This document shows, piece by piece, positions 25,172 through 36,470 of a stretch of DNA of 64,000 nt (positions within the stretch are counted from its first letter, which is position 1; each line of letters begins with the position of its first letter). The position numbers and the translations under genes were made by a program. Where the stretch lies: contig NC_087066.1 of the NCBI RefSeq assembly GCF_963678635.1, positions 28,091,301 through 28,155,300 on the forward strand, written 5' to 3'. Source of the stretch: Symsagittifera roscoffensis. Its lineage: Eukaryota; Xenacoelomorpha; Acoela; Convolutidae. The notes below the pieces were generated by a model. The model made no database searches and was not told where the DNA came from. It worked only from the letters and a program-made list of their open reading frames with translations.

Positions 25172-27327
25172 CATCGTATACAATTATACTACATAATCTC
25201 TTAAAACATCGTACGCATTCCATCACAGGTTTAGTACGCATTTCATCGCATTCAACTTCCCGCTCAGTCTTTTTTCAGTTTTTTCATAAGTTGCGACTAC
25301 ATGGTTCATCGTTTTAAATCCTCTTTTTGTTGACTTCAATTTCACTGCCTCATCCAGTACTTGTCGATGCTTTACCATCGGACCATCTCCAGAGTCTTCT
25401 AATGCGCGTTTGTTCAGACTTTTTTTGCTAAACTTTTATTTTTGATTTTTACTATCGTAAAAGAAATAGGTTTTACTACACAGGCATAAAATTTTGGTGC
25501 ATCTGAACTGTCCTGGTTCTCTCTTGTCATGTTTCCTATGTTTAAAACAGCAAGTGGGAAAAAAGTTGTTTTTCGCATCTGCTTTAAAATCGTCTCGACA
25601 GTCCTTGCTTCGCTCTTCAGTCCATTCTGCTCGCTTGGTGGGAAGGGTACAATTATCTAAATTTTCTTCGGCCACAGCCAAACAGAGGGAATCTGTATCC
25701 ATTTAAAGTTCTTCGAGTTTGTTGACATCGCAAAAATTATCGAAAAATTTATCATACAGCTCCAACATTCTCAACATGGCATTGTGTACTAAAAAGAATC
25801 CTAATACAAAATTGGTTGACGGTGCTCTATAGTAGATTCCACTATAGTAGTTCCACTTCCGACAAATCTTTAGCTACGATAATGATTCTCTTGAAGAATT
25901 GGTTATTGATAGCTTTGTGGTTTTTTTTCGTCTCCAAGATAATTTTTCATTGTATGTTTTAATCTGCCATTATTGATAGCCGTAGGAACTATTTCCTAGA
26001 AGTTTCATTGTTTGGGCTACTACGCCAGACAAGGGATTTTCATCGCCGGCTCGCCTAGCATCAACAACAGACTGAACAAAACTGTTGAATACTTTACGCG
26101 GTATGTATTGTACAAAACGATTAAATTTTGTACTCTGTAGTCCAAGATCCAAGTAAAAGTTGAAAAGGGATTTGATAAGTGATCCATTGGTCAACTTGAA
26201 GCTGGATATCAACATTCTTTACGGTTGTTTTAACAAATCGTTTTCTTCGCATATGTCTTTATATTTTCCCCAATATCGTTTCTGGTAACATCTATACTTG
26301 TGAAAATAGGTGAGAAATTGAAAAATGTCGCTTTTAGCTCAACTGGAACACTCAGATCACAATGCACTTAGCCGAACATTGTTTCATTTCTAATTTTTTG
26401 CACTAGCAAACTGGCAGAAAAAGGTCTTTTGAAGGGAAAAAGAGCTCTAACGTGATTTTTCACGTCTACATTGTTTTTAAGCTGATCCCACCAACTACAC
26501 TTCCACATTTCTTCTATAGAGTATCCTTTTTCTCGAATGTAATCTTTTCGAAGCTCATCCATTTCTCTTTTCTTGGTTCCTCGCTTGATATCATCTTCAG
26601 TTAGGTTCGGTCTAGCTTCTTGACAAGGGCAAAATGGAAATAACAACCAATGGCTTCAAAGACAGTCTTTTAATGGTTGCAACAACCATCAACACTAAAG
26701 CAAGCTTTTTTTCTGTATTCATGTAGTAAAGTAGCCCTCAATTTTGCTTTCAGGTCTTGTTTCTTGAAAATATGAGCTGAACAGATTTTCAAACGTTGAA
26801 ACTCGATTTTGCCTAGCCTTGAAATGTTGTGTTTCTTCATTGTGGTCCCATCTCGTATACAAGCCTGTGGGCATATCCTGACACATAGAATAAGGATAGA
26901 GTTGATCAGCATCAATACCAACGATTGATTTACGCAAGTTGTTTGATTTGCGCATAAACGTTTCTTTTGCTACAGCTTTGCTTGTGAAAACAATTGAGGG
27001 ACCACCGGTCATGTTTTCCCGTATTTTTTCAAGCAAGTTACGTTCACTCCAAAAGAATGGGTAAAAATTATAGTCGGTTGACTTGTGTAGACAGATATTC
27101 GCTATATTTGCTAATGTGCAGCCGAGCTTTATTATGTCTATCCCTTTGTTATGATAAAATTCAATCTTTTTCTGCATAGCATCAAGGGTAGGAACAACAT
27201 CCTTGTTGTTAAACTACCGTAGAAACTCACAAAATGGTGTCGACTTTTCCTGTTCCCATATAAATTTAAGCTAGTTGTAGTTTTCCAGTCCCGTAAAGTC
27301 TGATTGCTTGAAAGCATGACATGACCA
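25172..27327 (-). pseudogene. Polinton protein-primed DNA polymerase B, palm and C-terminus only
   Basis: Family B polymerase of the Polinton type, which would copy the element by protein priming. Fragments on the minus strand, N to C: motif A region (about 26720-27177, DADQLYPYSMCQDMPTG, with the catalytic Asp); linker with CQEARPNLTEDD (about 26368-26646); motif B region with LLGNSSYGYQ (near 25970-26215); motif C with MDTDSL (near 25690); then a C-terminal block with NFFPTCCFKHRKHDKREPG (25436-25702). The fragments lie in different frames and are split by stops and frameshifts, so it is a pseudogene. Everything N-terminal (zinc fingers, exonuclease) is missing. It retains about 200 bp just upstream of motif A that copy 2 has lost. 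Confidence 0.88.
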
Positions 27328-28499
27328 TATTTTCGAGTTCTTCTTAAACAACTGATGTGTTCCTTAAAAAAAGACCTGTAACAACTAAAAATGACCAAAA
27401 AAAATGACTGAAACTATTTTAACAGTCCATCTACTAACAGCATCATCAACAAAGTTGTACTTTACGCTGAACCTCAAAGCAATGTCATCCCAGTTTTAAT
27501 GTACAATGAGTTATCACATCTTTTTTGTAGCCCCTCAACTAATTTTAAGGTTTCTCAAATAAATATGCATATATTTTCCCTATGTACTTAACAAAACGAA
27601 AAAATTCGAGTACTAGGAGAAAGCCTTGTTCAAAACCGAACGAATGCTACCCCTCGCAATTAAATCCGTCTTCTCTTTGACACTTTCTTCTTAAAAAACT
27701 GACATGTTCATTACAAAAAAGACCTGTATCAACAAAAAATGACCAAAAAAATTGACTGAAGCTATTTTAAGAGTCCATCTGATAACAGCGTCATCAACAC
27801 TGTTAAATTTTACGCTTAACCTCAAAGCTATATTATCCTTATTTTAATGTACAATGAGTTATCACATCTTTGGTTTAGCCCAACAACTAATTTTAAAGTT
27901 TCTTAAATAAATATGCATATATTATCACTCAATACCTAACAAAACAAACAATTTCGGGTACTAGGAGAATGCCATATTCATGATCGAACAAATGATACTC
28001 CTCGCAATTAAATCCTTCTTTTCTTTGACAAGTTCTTCTTAAAAAACTGACATGTTCATTAAGAAAAAAGACCTGTATCAACAAAAAATGACCAAAAAAA
28101 TTGACTGAAGCTATTTTAATAGTCCATCTGATAACAGCGTCATCAACACTGTTAAACTTTACGCTTAACCTCAAAGCTATATTATCCTAGTTTCAATGTA
28201 CAATGAGTTATCACATCTTTTGTTTAGCCCAACAACTAATTTTAAGGTTTCTCAAATAAATAAGCATATATTTTCCCTAAATACCAAACAAACAAACAAA
28301 TTCGGGTACTAGGAGAAAGCCCTGTTCAAGACCGATTGAATGATACCCCTCCGAATTGAATCCCTCATCTCTACGACGAGTTCTACTTAAAAAAATGTGT
28401 TCATTAAAAAAAACCTGTAACAACAAAAAAACGACCAAAAAAATTGACAGAAACTTTTTCAAGAGACCATCTAATTACAACATCATCAACACTATTGTA
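27328..28499. repeat. satellite II, fifth array (between Polinton copies 1 and 2)
   Basis: About three and a half monomers, ending at the same satellite position ('catcatcaacactattgta') as the array that precedes Polinton copy 1. It shares private variants with that array, such as 'aaactttttcaagag' in place of the usual 'actattttaagag'. Confidence 0.83.
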
Positions 28500-28850
28500 A
28501 TTAGTATATGTCGGGGCAGTGCAGCCGGGGGAGGGGGAATGCTGACCTCTATATATTAACATAGGCTGTAGAGTATACGGTTAGCACCCTATGTATTAAC
28601 ATAGGGAACAGAATTCCAATGTATTAAGAAATGATTGGTAGGTTTCATGGTTTGAGTGATGGTAAGATGATGATAAGAAAAAACAGTATTTTTTGAGTTT
28701 TGTGTGGAAATATCTAATTTTTTGCAAATATTCGGCGCGCATTACCTAATGGGTAAATTTTTTTGGTGTATTACATGGCAATAGATATTCCAGTGTATTA
28801 AGATTGGTCATAGTTTCAGATGGTAAGATGGTAAGTTTGAAAAAAATTTT
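28500..28850. repeat. Polinton copy 2 left terminal repeat
   Basis: Matches the termini of copies 1 and 3: 'gtcggggcagtgcagcc', the 'tgtattaacatagg' hairpin-like pair, GGCGCGCATTACCTAATGGG and the CATAGTTTCAGATGGTAAG iteron. Confidence 0.85.
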
Positions 28851-29019
28851 AGAGCCCGAATTTTTTGCGCACCATTTTGCAAATGTTGCAAATTCTTAAA
28901 GTTTTCTTAACCAAAAAACAAAATAAAGTTAACCCAAACGTAGAGCTTTAAAAGAATTTTAAAAAAAATTAATTACAGAGAAAATGTTTTATTTCACAGC
29001 ATCGTATACAGTTTTACTA

Positions 29020-32000
29020 TAAAATCTCTTAAAACATCAGAGGTTTAGTATGCATTCCATCACAATCAACTTCCCGCTTAGAGTAGAAATAGCTCAGTCC
29101 TTTTTTAGTTTGTTCATAAGTTGCGACTACATGGTTCATCGTTTTAAGTCCTCTATTTGTTGACTTCAAACTCACTGCCTCATCCAGTACTTTTCGATAC
29201 ATTACTATCGGGCCATCTCCAGACTCTTCTAATGCGCGTTTGTTCAGACTTTACTGATTATCCTATGTTTTCGACTTTTACTATCGTAAGCAAAAAAAGT
29301 TTTACTACACAGGCATAACATTTTGATGCATCTGAGCTCCTCCTTGAACAATCTTGGTTCTCTCTTGTCATGTTTCTTATGTTTAAAACAGCAAGTGGGA
29401 ATAAAGTTGTTTTTCGCATCTGCTTTGAAATCGTCGCGGCAGTCCTTGCTTCGCTCTTCAGTCCATTTTGCTCGCTTGCTGGAAAAAGTACCATCATCTA
29501 AATCTTCTTCTGCCAAAGCAAAATAGAGGGAATCTGTATCCATTTCGAGTTCTTCGAATTTGTTGATATCACAAAAATTATCGAAAAAGTTAACATACAG
29601 CTCCAACATTCTCAACTTGGCATACTGTAGTATAAAGAAACCTAATACAATTGGTTGGCGATGCTCTATAGTACTTTGACAAAATCCACTTCATACAAAT
29701 CTTTAGCTACGATATTGAATCTCTTGAAGAATTGGTTATTGATAGCTTTATGGTTTTTTTCGTCTCCGAGATTTTTTCTATTGTATGTTTTAATCTGCCA
29801 TTATTTGATAGCCGTAGGAACTATTTCCTAAAAGTTTCATTGTTTCGGATACTACGCCAGCAGAGGGACTTTCATCGCCGGCTCGCCTAGCATCAACAAC
29901 AGACTGAACAAAACTGTTGAATAATTTGCGCGGTATGTATTGTACAAAACGATGAAATTTTGTACACTGTAGTCCAAGATCGAAGTAAAAGTTGAAAAGG
30001 GTTGTGATAAGTGTTTCATTGGTCAACTTGAAGCTCGATATCAACATTCTTTTTGGTTGTTTTAACAAATCGTTTTCTTCCGCATATGTCTTCGTATATT
30101 CCCCAAAATCGTTTCTGGTAGCATCTATAATTGTGAAAATAGGAGGAAAATTGAAAAAATGCGCTTTTAACTTAACTGGAACACTCAGATCGCATTGCAC
30201 GTAGCCAAACATGTTTCATTTTTTATGTTTTGCAGCAGTGAATTGGCACAAAGAGGTCTTTTGAAGGTAATGTGAGGTCTAACGTGATTTTCCACGTCTA
30301 CATTGTTTTTAAATTGATCCCACCAACTACACGCCTACAGTTCTTCTATAGAGTATCCTTTTTCTCGAATGTAATCTTCTCGAAGCTCATTCATTTCTCT
30401 TTTCTTGTTTCCTCGTTTGATATCATCATCAGTTAAGTTCGGTCTAGCTTCTTGACAAGGACAAAAACGAAAATAACAACCCAATGCTTCAAAGACAGTT
30501 TTTCAAGGGATGCAGCAAACATCAACACTAAAGCAATCGTCTTTTTTCTGTGTTCCTGTAGTAGAGTAGCCCTCAGTTTTGCATTTAGATCTGGTTGCTT
30601 GAAAGTGTGAGATGACCATATTTTCAAACGTTCGAAATCGATTTTGTCGAGCCTTGAAACTTTGTGTTTCTTCATTTTAGTCCCATCTCGTAAACAAGCC
30701 TGTGGAATTATCCTGACACATAGAATGAGGATATAGTTGATTAGCATCAATACCAACGTTTGATTTCCACAAGTTGTTTGATTTAATATGTCTATCCCTC
30801 TGTTCTGATAAAATTCAATCATTTTCTGCTTAGCATCCAGGTTAGGAAAAACATCCTTGTTGTTATACCACCACAGAAACTCACAAAATGTGTCATCTTT
30901 TCCTGTTCCCAAATAGATTTAAGGTAGTTGTAGTTTTATACTCCCGTGAGTGGTTTGTTTTTAAGCCCGAGTTTTTTCAAGGCTCGCTCTTCGGTTATTC
31001 CAGTATTGAGAAGCTTTTGAATAGCAACCTCGCCAGGGTTGCTATTCTTCAGTTCATTGTAGAAGTCATCATACGAGCGTAGTTGTTTTTCATCAAGCTT
31101 GTTGGGAGTATCAGACCACTCGTATGGATTTAATTCTTCGGATGCCACGCAAATTGATTCAAAGTCAAAAATAGCGATATTTTTTTACTAAGGTTTATTC
31201 TTTTGTATACTGAATATGGAACCGATGCAGTTTCTCAAACAAACTCAAAAAGAGTGGTAACGTTTTTGGGTAAATGTTTTTGATTCGGTCCTTGCAACAG
31301 AGAAGATGGCGGTTGAAGTGGTCTGCTTTGCGGGAAAATGTATCGCAAGTTGGGCATCGGAAGCTCTTGAAGAATTTGTCGATGTTATTGACGTAATTAA
31401 TGTGGTTGTTGTATCGTAGATATTTCACTGTATTCTCGTATATACCGATACTTCTTCGAGCTAAGTCTCCCAGAAAATCTCCAATTCCAAGGTCGATATC
31501 GTAGATAAAGATGTTTTTCTCTACTACATCTTCAACTTTTGTTTGATTATCCATCGAAACTCCACGAAACTATTTCGGATCATATCCCAATTTATCATGA
31601 AAACCATTAAAGATCTTGGAGGTGGATGTTTCAAGATTAGTTGTTCCATGTAAATGAACTGCAAGCGCTCGGAACAAACACAAATTGTCATTCTACTGTT
31701 GTTTTGTGTTTTGACCCGAAAACAAAAAATTTAAAATGGTTATTCCTCAGAAGTGGTTCAAGAATCACTGAAACTGGACATTCCATGGGTACGTTGTTTT
31801 TCAGTAAGGCGTCAAAAATGGTCACAATAGTGATCACCTTGAGTCGCCATTTCGTATTTTGTCTCTCTCGTGTACAAACTTCAATAAAACTTGCTTATTG
31901 ACCTTATCGTTTTATATAGTCGTCAAGTCTGCTTTAGTGCAGAGCAGTATAGAGATATCAAAGATTGTGTTGTTTTCATGCGCGTAGAAATAACGATATT

Positions 32001-32500
32001 TATTCGTTTCTATATTACGTAACACAAATCCAAAGGCAATGTTGATTTTTGCTGCACCATCCAGTTTTTCATTAACTAGATTAGGATCTAGTTTTAAAAG
32101 TTGAAAATTGAACATTTTGTGGCGTCCATTTTCCATCTCAGTATCACTCAAGAAGTGCTTACAGGCATTCAACTCATCTCATAGCTGATCACTTTCCTCT
32201 TCGTTTTCCAAGACTTTTTTTTCAAAACAAAACAGAATGACTAGTTTTCCTCGCTTTCAACCCGTGATGTTTCTTGCGTTGTTGTTGAAGTGAATAATAG
32301 CTTGAATTTCTTCCACACACGATAAATACTTTGTTGACTTTGAGGTTGACTCTATGTGCGTCTTCCTCGTATCGGAATTCATTTTTTGCTGGTTGTAAGT
32401 ACAATGATTCATTCCGGAAAAGAAATAACTCCCCGCACGCAACTTTTGCGATGTGGATTCGCATCGGACCTCCTGTACTCTTTACAACAGTCCTCACATT
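29020..32500 (-). pseudogene. Polinton protein-primed DNA polymerase B, exonuclease core deleted
   Basis: Minus-strand fragments, N to C: N-terminal zinc-finger-like and linker part (32222-32497, then 31912-32172 with FGFVLRNIETNKYRYFYAHE); the RCPTCDTFSRKADHFNRH finger (31195-31554); the pre-palm segment ending LKKLGLKNKPLTGV (30936-31148); motif A (near 30740, IDANQLYPHSM); motif B LLGNSSYGYQIM (near 29810); motif C MDTDSLYFALAE (near 29540); and the C-terminal block with KHDKREP (29244-29615). Several frameshifts and stops separate the pieces. Compared with copy 3, about 600 bp with the exonuclease FNSGRYDLSL region is missing between 31148 and 31195. Compared with copy 1, about 200 bp just upstream of motif A is missing. 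Not functional as it stands. Confidence 0.88.
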
Positions 32501-32739
32501 TCACTTTCTCATTCCTGCAGAGTGAAAGCATCTGAAAAAATATTGGGAGATTTAGCTTTTACCAAAATTAAATACAACTACATGGTACCTTCAAAATTGC
32601 GAGATTTAAAATGTCTCGAAAAAATAATAGATTATTTATACTTACTTTAAATTGTTCAGAATTAATGAAAATAATTTCAATTAGTTCTACAAACTATAGA
32701 GCGATTGCTTTCAAGTGAAAAGTAAATCAGAATGATATG

Positions 32740-32870
32740 AGTTTTATTTAATATTGCTTAGAGAAAATCAACCAATCAGAATTGAGTATTTTTTTTAGTA
32801 AAACTGTTTATTTGAAATCAACCAATCAGAATCCAGCATTTTCTAAAAGTGAATTGATTGATGTTTTAAA
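32740..32870. promoter_or_regulatory. CCAAT-box pair between divergent Polinton genes (copy 2)
   Basis: AACCAATCAGAATTG (near 32769) and CAACCAATCAGAATCC (near 32819) lie between the 5' end of the polymerase (minus) and ORF X (plus). CCAATCAG is the consensus of the NF-Y CCAAT box. The same pair sits in the equivalent gap of copy 3, suggesting a bidirectional promoter. The site identity is seen; the activity is inferred. Confidence 0.5.
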
Positions 32871-32923
32871 AAAAATCCTAATCAATATTTGAGAAAAGTC
32901 TATCAAAAAAAATTTGATTTTCC

Positions 32924-33477
32924 TTGAGTTACTTTACAAGAAAAAAATATCCAATTGATTTTCTTACTGATCAAAATGATGTTGACTCTTACTTTTTTCA
33001 TAGTTTTTTGAACGTTTTCATTGTACAAAATAGAGATATCCGATTTAGTAAAAGTCTCTTTAGAGAAACTTACTCAATCAAAGAGTTCAATTTTGAACCA
33101 AGTGTTGAGTATCAAAGCTTTAAGCTTATTGCTGAATTACAGTTGACAATGAAAGAGGTTTTTTTATTTTAGAAAATTTGGAGTTAATAAAAAAGTCGTA
33201 TGATAATAAATCAAACACTCATTTTATTTCTTACCCGATACCCAAATTTGTAAAAACTCTCTGGCAAAGTTCTTTATTCTTTCATTTCTTTAACGATTTT
33301 CAAAGTTCAAAATCCTGCTTGATTGGGTGTGGAATCAGATTTCCAGAGACTTGCAAGGAAAAATTCATCAAACTTGAGTTATCCTCTCAAATCTACATCA
33401 AAATCAAAACATTTGACTATCTACTCAAAAATCATCAGTTTTTGGTTGATTACATACAAAACATTCAATTAACTTGA
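32924..33477 (+). pseudogene. Polinton ORF X (copy 2), decayed
   Basis: The first part (32924-33172) matches copy 3's ORF X (shared DVDSYFFH, LFRETYSIKEF, YQSFKL.AEL). Where copy 3 has ATG, copy 2 has ATT, so the start codon is lost. The frame then breaks near 33172. A second frame (33178-33477) begins with the same LIKKS.DN segment as the end of copy 3's ORF and runs about 85 codons further, with SYPIPKFVKTLWQSS and later FDYLLKNHQFLVDYI. This suggests an ancestral protein longer than the version left in copy 3. No family recognised; it lies just downstream of the CCAAT-box pair. Confidence 0.6.
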
Positions 33478-33629
33478 CGTAAAAAATTTCGGAATTGTTA
33501 CTTGTTCGCTATTATTTTGTTACTTATATCTTCAAAACTTCTTTTTTTAAAAGCAAACAACTTTTGGTTAATTATTTTTGCGACTGTTTTTGTGTTTGTT
33601 TTAATTTACTTTGAAGATTTAACTCCTTA

Positions 33630-33800
33630 AAAAGTTCCTTCCTCTGATTGGAAACGACAATGTGTAAAAAGAACCTAAAATAGAACTTTGTTTCCGATTG
33701 GACACGACTTTGTTATAAGAATTCTATACAACGAAGCTAAAATTGGATTGACCACGACTACAATCCAAATAAAGAAAATCGATTCTGATTGTTTGAACCC
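33630..33800. promoter_or_regulatory. CTGATTGG cluster upstream of Polinton ORF Y (copy 2)
   Basis: Repeated ATTGG boxes, several followed by an ACGAC word: CTCTGATTGGAAACGAC (33642), TTCCGATTGGACACGAC (33696), AATTGGATTGACCACGAC (33742) and a degenerate TTCTGATTGTTTGAACCC (33782). The cluster is conserved in position and wording at 53450-53660 in copy 3. Likely a promoter element for ORF Y. Confidence 0.5.
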
Positions 33801-34126
33801 ACACATTTGAGTTAAAAGTACCCCTAACTCCTAACTAAGAATCATTTTACTTTCAACTAAACTACCATCAACTACCTCCTCTCTCAGCTCTAATCACGTT
33901 AATTTCAACTTATCTTCCGTCAACTACCCCCTCGCAGCACTTTTTTGTTTTTACTCTTTTACTCAACTTACTGCTCAGAATAATTTTCTCAGTGCCAAAC
34001 AGCATTATCATGTACCCTGTCAAATTGTTGCCTGATCTAGTACAAATTCGAGTGCGAGAAACAGTCTCTGAAGTTTTTCTGGCGTGAATGAACATCCCAA
34101 TCCGAGTCTGGTACATGGTGTAGGTG

Positions 34127-34474
34127 ATGCGAAGAGATTTCAACCATCATCATATGACACAAGTACCTATGACAGAGAACCAACTTGGAGAAATGCAAAT
34201 GCTGGAGGAAGTGGCTGAGCATGAGGGAATGAACTACCCCGAAACTCCTGACTCTAGATATGTGGCTCAACCATTCGATGATTTCCTTTTTCCTTGGGAA
34301 GATGGATCTGTTGACAATCCAATCACCATCGAAGAGGTTGAGGGGTTCTCAGAGCCAAGAACTCCAGTCAACGAACCGCCAAGACAACCACCGATGATGG
34401 ACACAAGACCAGCTATGCGCTCAATTGAGAACTTGCAAAATCCTTCAGCTGCTCGACAGCTCTTTGTTTTGTAA
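34127..34474 (+). pseudogene. Polinton ORF Y (copy 2), 5' part broken
   Basis: Open frame of 115 codons beginning MRRDFN. Internal stretch VPMTENQLGEM, then YPETPDSRYVAQPF, is nearly the same as in copy 3. A homologous upstream ATG (at about 34088, MNIPIRVWYM) is separated by an in-frame stop, so the N-terminus is broken here, while copy 2 keeps the longer Pro-rich C-terminus (EPPRQPPMMDTRPAMRS). DNA identity with copy 3 looks clearly higher over this ORF than in the flanks, which hints at past selection on the protein. Hydrophilic, acidic, no known domain recognised. Confidence 0.6.
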
Positions 34475-34819
34475 ATAATTTGGTTGTTGTATTGTGTTTT
34501 GTAATTTAATTTCTTTGCATCTAGTTATTTTTTTAAGAGAGATAGAAACAAAGAGATAAGGTCATAGAGAAATTTGTTAAAAACATGCAAAGGTAAATTC
34601 TTCAAAAAGTTTGATAAAGAACTTTGTGAAAAATCAAACTGATGATGCAATTGGTAAATATTTTAACAAAGTTTATTTTCAAAGATGATAAAAAAATATA
34701 TCAATTTCAATGTTTGTGAAAAACTTCACAACCTTCTTGCACACAAAATAATAAACAATTTCAATTTTTGCACACATTTCACAAACTTTACCTTAATTTT
34801 TGCACCACCCAAATTTTTT
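34475..34819. other. AT-rich non-coding part of Polinton copy 2
   Basis: No ORF. Rich in 'aactttgtgaaaaatc' and 'tttcacaaactttacc' words that grade into the tandem repeat that follows. Confidence 0.4.
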
Positions 34820-35655
34820 TTATAATAATTCTGGCACACTTGTTGAAAAATTTCAAAGAAATTCTCGCAAATTAAGAGCTATTTCAACAAAATTTTTTGC
34901 ATTTTGAAGAAAAATGTAACAAGATTTTCTTGCACTGTTGAAAATTAAAGTTTATGAATTCTTTGTTCTAATTTTGATCATTCAAAAATTCATTGATCAT
35001 AAACATCAGAAAAACAAGATATTAAGATTGGGAATAGCTTTCAAACTCATGAATTATAATAAAAAAACTTAGCAATAACCTAACAAATCTTTCACAATAA
35101 AATTTTGCGTTTTTGCACATGCATAGGAAAAAAAGAAATCTGGTTTTGCATATGTTTTTTGAAAAATCATGAAAAAAGTTCCATCATGCAAAAATTTTTC
35201 TCGAAAAATTTTGCATATTTGATATAAAGTCTTCACAGTTTTCGCAAATTGCAAAAATTTTCATAACATTTTTTGCACACTTAAAAAAATCAAAGAAAAC
35301 CTGGCAAGTTAAGAAAAATTTATTAAATACTTACGCATTCTGAAAGATTATTACACTCCTTTTTCTTGCACTGTTAATAATTAGGGTGAACGAATTTCAA
35401 TTGTTTAATTTTGATCATAAAAAAAAACCATTTTTTTGCATGTATATTGATGAAAAGTATCAGAAAAACAATGTTTTAAGATAGGGAATAGCACTAAAAA
35501 TCATCAATTATGAAAAAAAAAATAGCAATATTTTAACAAGTTTCTCACAAAAATATTTCTTATTTATTTTTTATATTTGCATAAGAAAAAAGAAGTTTGA
35601 TTTTTGCATATGTTTTTTATAAATCACGAAAAAAGTTGCATCATGCAAAACTAGT
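34820..35655. repeat. tandem pair of about 435-455 bp inside Polinton copy 2
   Basis: Landmarks recur once: TTTTCTTGCACTGTT at about 34930 and 35364, and CATGAAAAAAGTTCCATCATG at about 35168 with its counterpart CACGAAAAAAGTTGCATCATG at about 35624. Copy 3 has a single related copy near 55078 ('tttcttgcacagtt'), so the duplication is private to copy 2. Confidence 0.6.
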
Positions 35656-36470
35656 ACCTACTAACTAGTACTCAGCAATTAAAATTGAATTTTCATAAGT
35701 TGAGCATATCATCAGCGTAGAAGCCTCAAAAATGATTCAACTGATTTTGTTAATCTCTTTGTTAACCCGAAAAAAGTCACCACCTTGGAAATTTTTTTAA
35801 GGAAAGTTTTAAAATTTGTTCAGGCTCAAATTGACTTTTCGTGGTTTGACTTTTGATTTCATTTAGTTTAGGTTCACTTCTTTTATTCAGAGGAATTCAA
35901 GTTCTTCTATCAAAAATTGAAGGTGTAACGGTAACGAAGAACGTGATTTCTAATTTCGAAAGTGAAATTTGATGATCAGATTTCCCAACGAAAAGTTTGT
36001 TTTACCTATTGATCCAGTGTTTTCTCAAGTTTGGTAAATTTTATCACAAAGGTGTCAATCAAAGTGTAAAATCATAATTCTTGAATCCATCTAAATTTAA
36101 AATCATGAAGTTTAACACCATCTATTTTTTTGGAAGTTCAAAAAGTAAGAGTTCTGTCCATTGACATTTTTCCAACTCTCTGCCGGCTATATTTGTTACA
36201 AATTTCATGCCACTAGCGAAAACAAAACACGAAAAGGACAAAGTTGTCATTTTCAACTCAATTTCAAAAAAAAGCGATAAGAAGGTAGGCGGTGTTTGTT
36301 TGTTTTTAGGATACGTCAATGATTTTGTTCATTCTCTTTTTCGTTTTTTTTGCTGCTCGCTATTGATTGAAGTTTCCTTGAAAAAAAAGAGTAATGCGTC
36401 CTACAGTCCTTCATCAATAATTAGTTTTGAAAGAAGACTTAAGTTTTTATAATTCCCAGCTGAATAAAAA
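35656..36470. repeat. dispersed repeat family D, copy 1
   Basis: Similar to about 62200-62590 and 63230-63760: shared 'gatttcccaacgaaaag', 'cctattgatccagtgttttctcaag' (in variant forms) and 'atcacaaaggtgtcaatc' or 'atcaaaaaaagcgccattc'. Possibly an interspersed element, boundaries undefined. The ORFs here (36122-36319, 36207-36452) overlap on opposite strands and show no family resemblance. Confidence 0.5.

Larger units (their letters stand above)
24670..27327 (-). mobile_element. Polinton (Maverick) copy 1, truncated left end
   Basis: The left terminus starts at 24670 with an end resembling AGTAGTAAATGTCGGGGCAG, directly after satellite 'cactattgta'. The first ~350 bp (24670-25020) match the terminal inverted repeats of copy 3: 'gtcggggcag', a poly-G run, CTAATGGGTAAA, and AGATGGTAAGATGGTAAG. 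The polymerase gene follows on the minus strand, C-terminus first. At 27327 the element breaks off inside the polymerase gene, at 'accatattttcgag', and satellite II resumes, so the rest of the element and the right terminus are lost. A patch related to 26740-26790 is repeated at about 27298-27325, next to the break. Confidence 0.85.
28500..35655 (-). mobile_element. Polinton copy 2, left part, right end missing
   Basis: Starts at 28500 with a terminus resembling ATTAGTATATGTCGGGGCAG, after satellite 'cactattgta'. Order: terminal repeat; polymerase B pseudogene (minus); a divergent plus-strand gene pair (ORF X and ORF Y, shared with copy 3); then an AT-rich tandem repeat. Similarity to copy 3 fades after about 34.5 kb, with a short match ('tttcttgcactgtt') continuing to about 35.4 kb. 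No right terminal repeat was found, so the rest is deleted or replaced at about 35655, where a dispersed repeat begins. The right limit is an estimate. Confidence 0.82.

Noticed and set aside
35656-35690. AGTACCTACTAACTAGTACT considered as the right terminus of Polinton copy 2
   Set aside because: It resembles the AGTACT tip but lacks the adjacent GTCGGGGCAG and the rest of the 350-bp repeat, and no matching duplication follows.
36122-36452. Two overlapping ORFs on opposite strands
   Set aside because: They lie in a dispersed repeat; the other copies do not keep the frames open and neither strand shows a motif.
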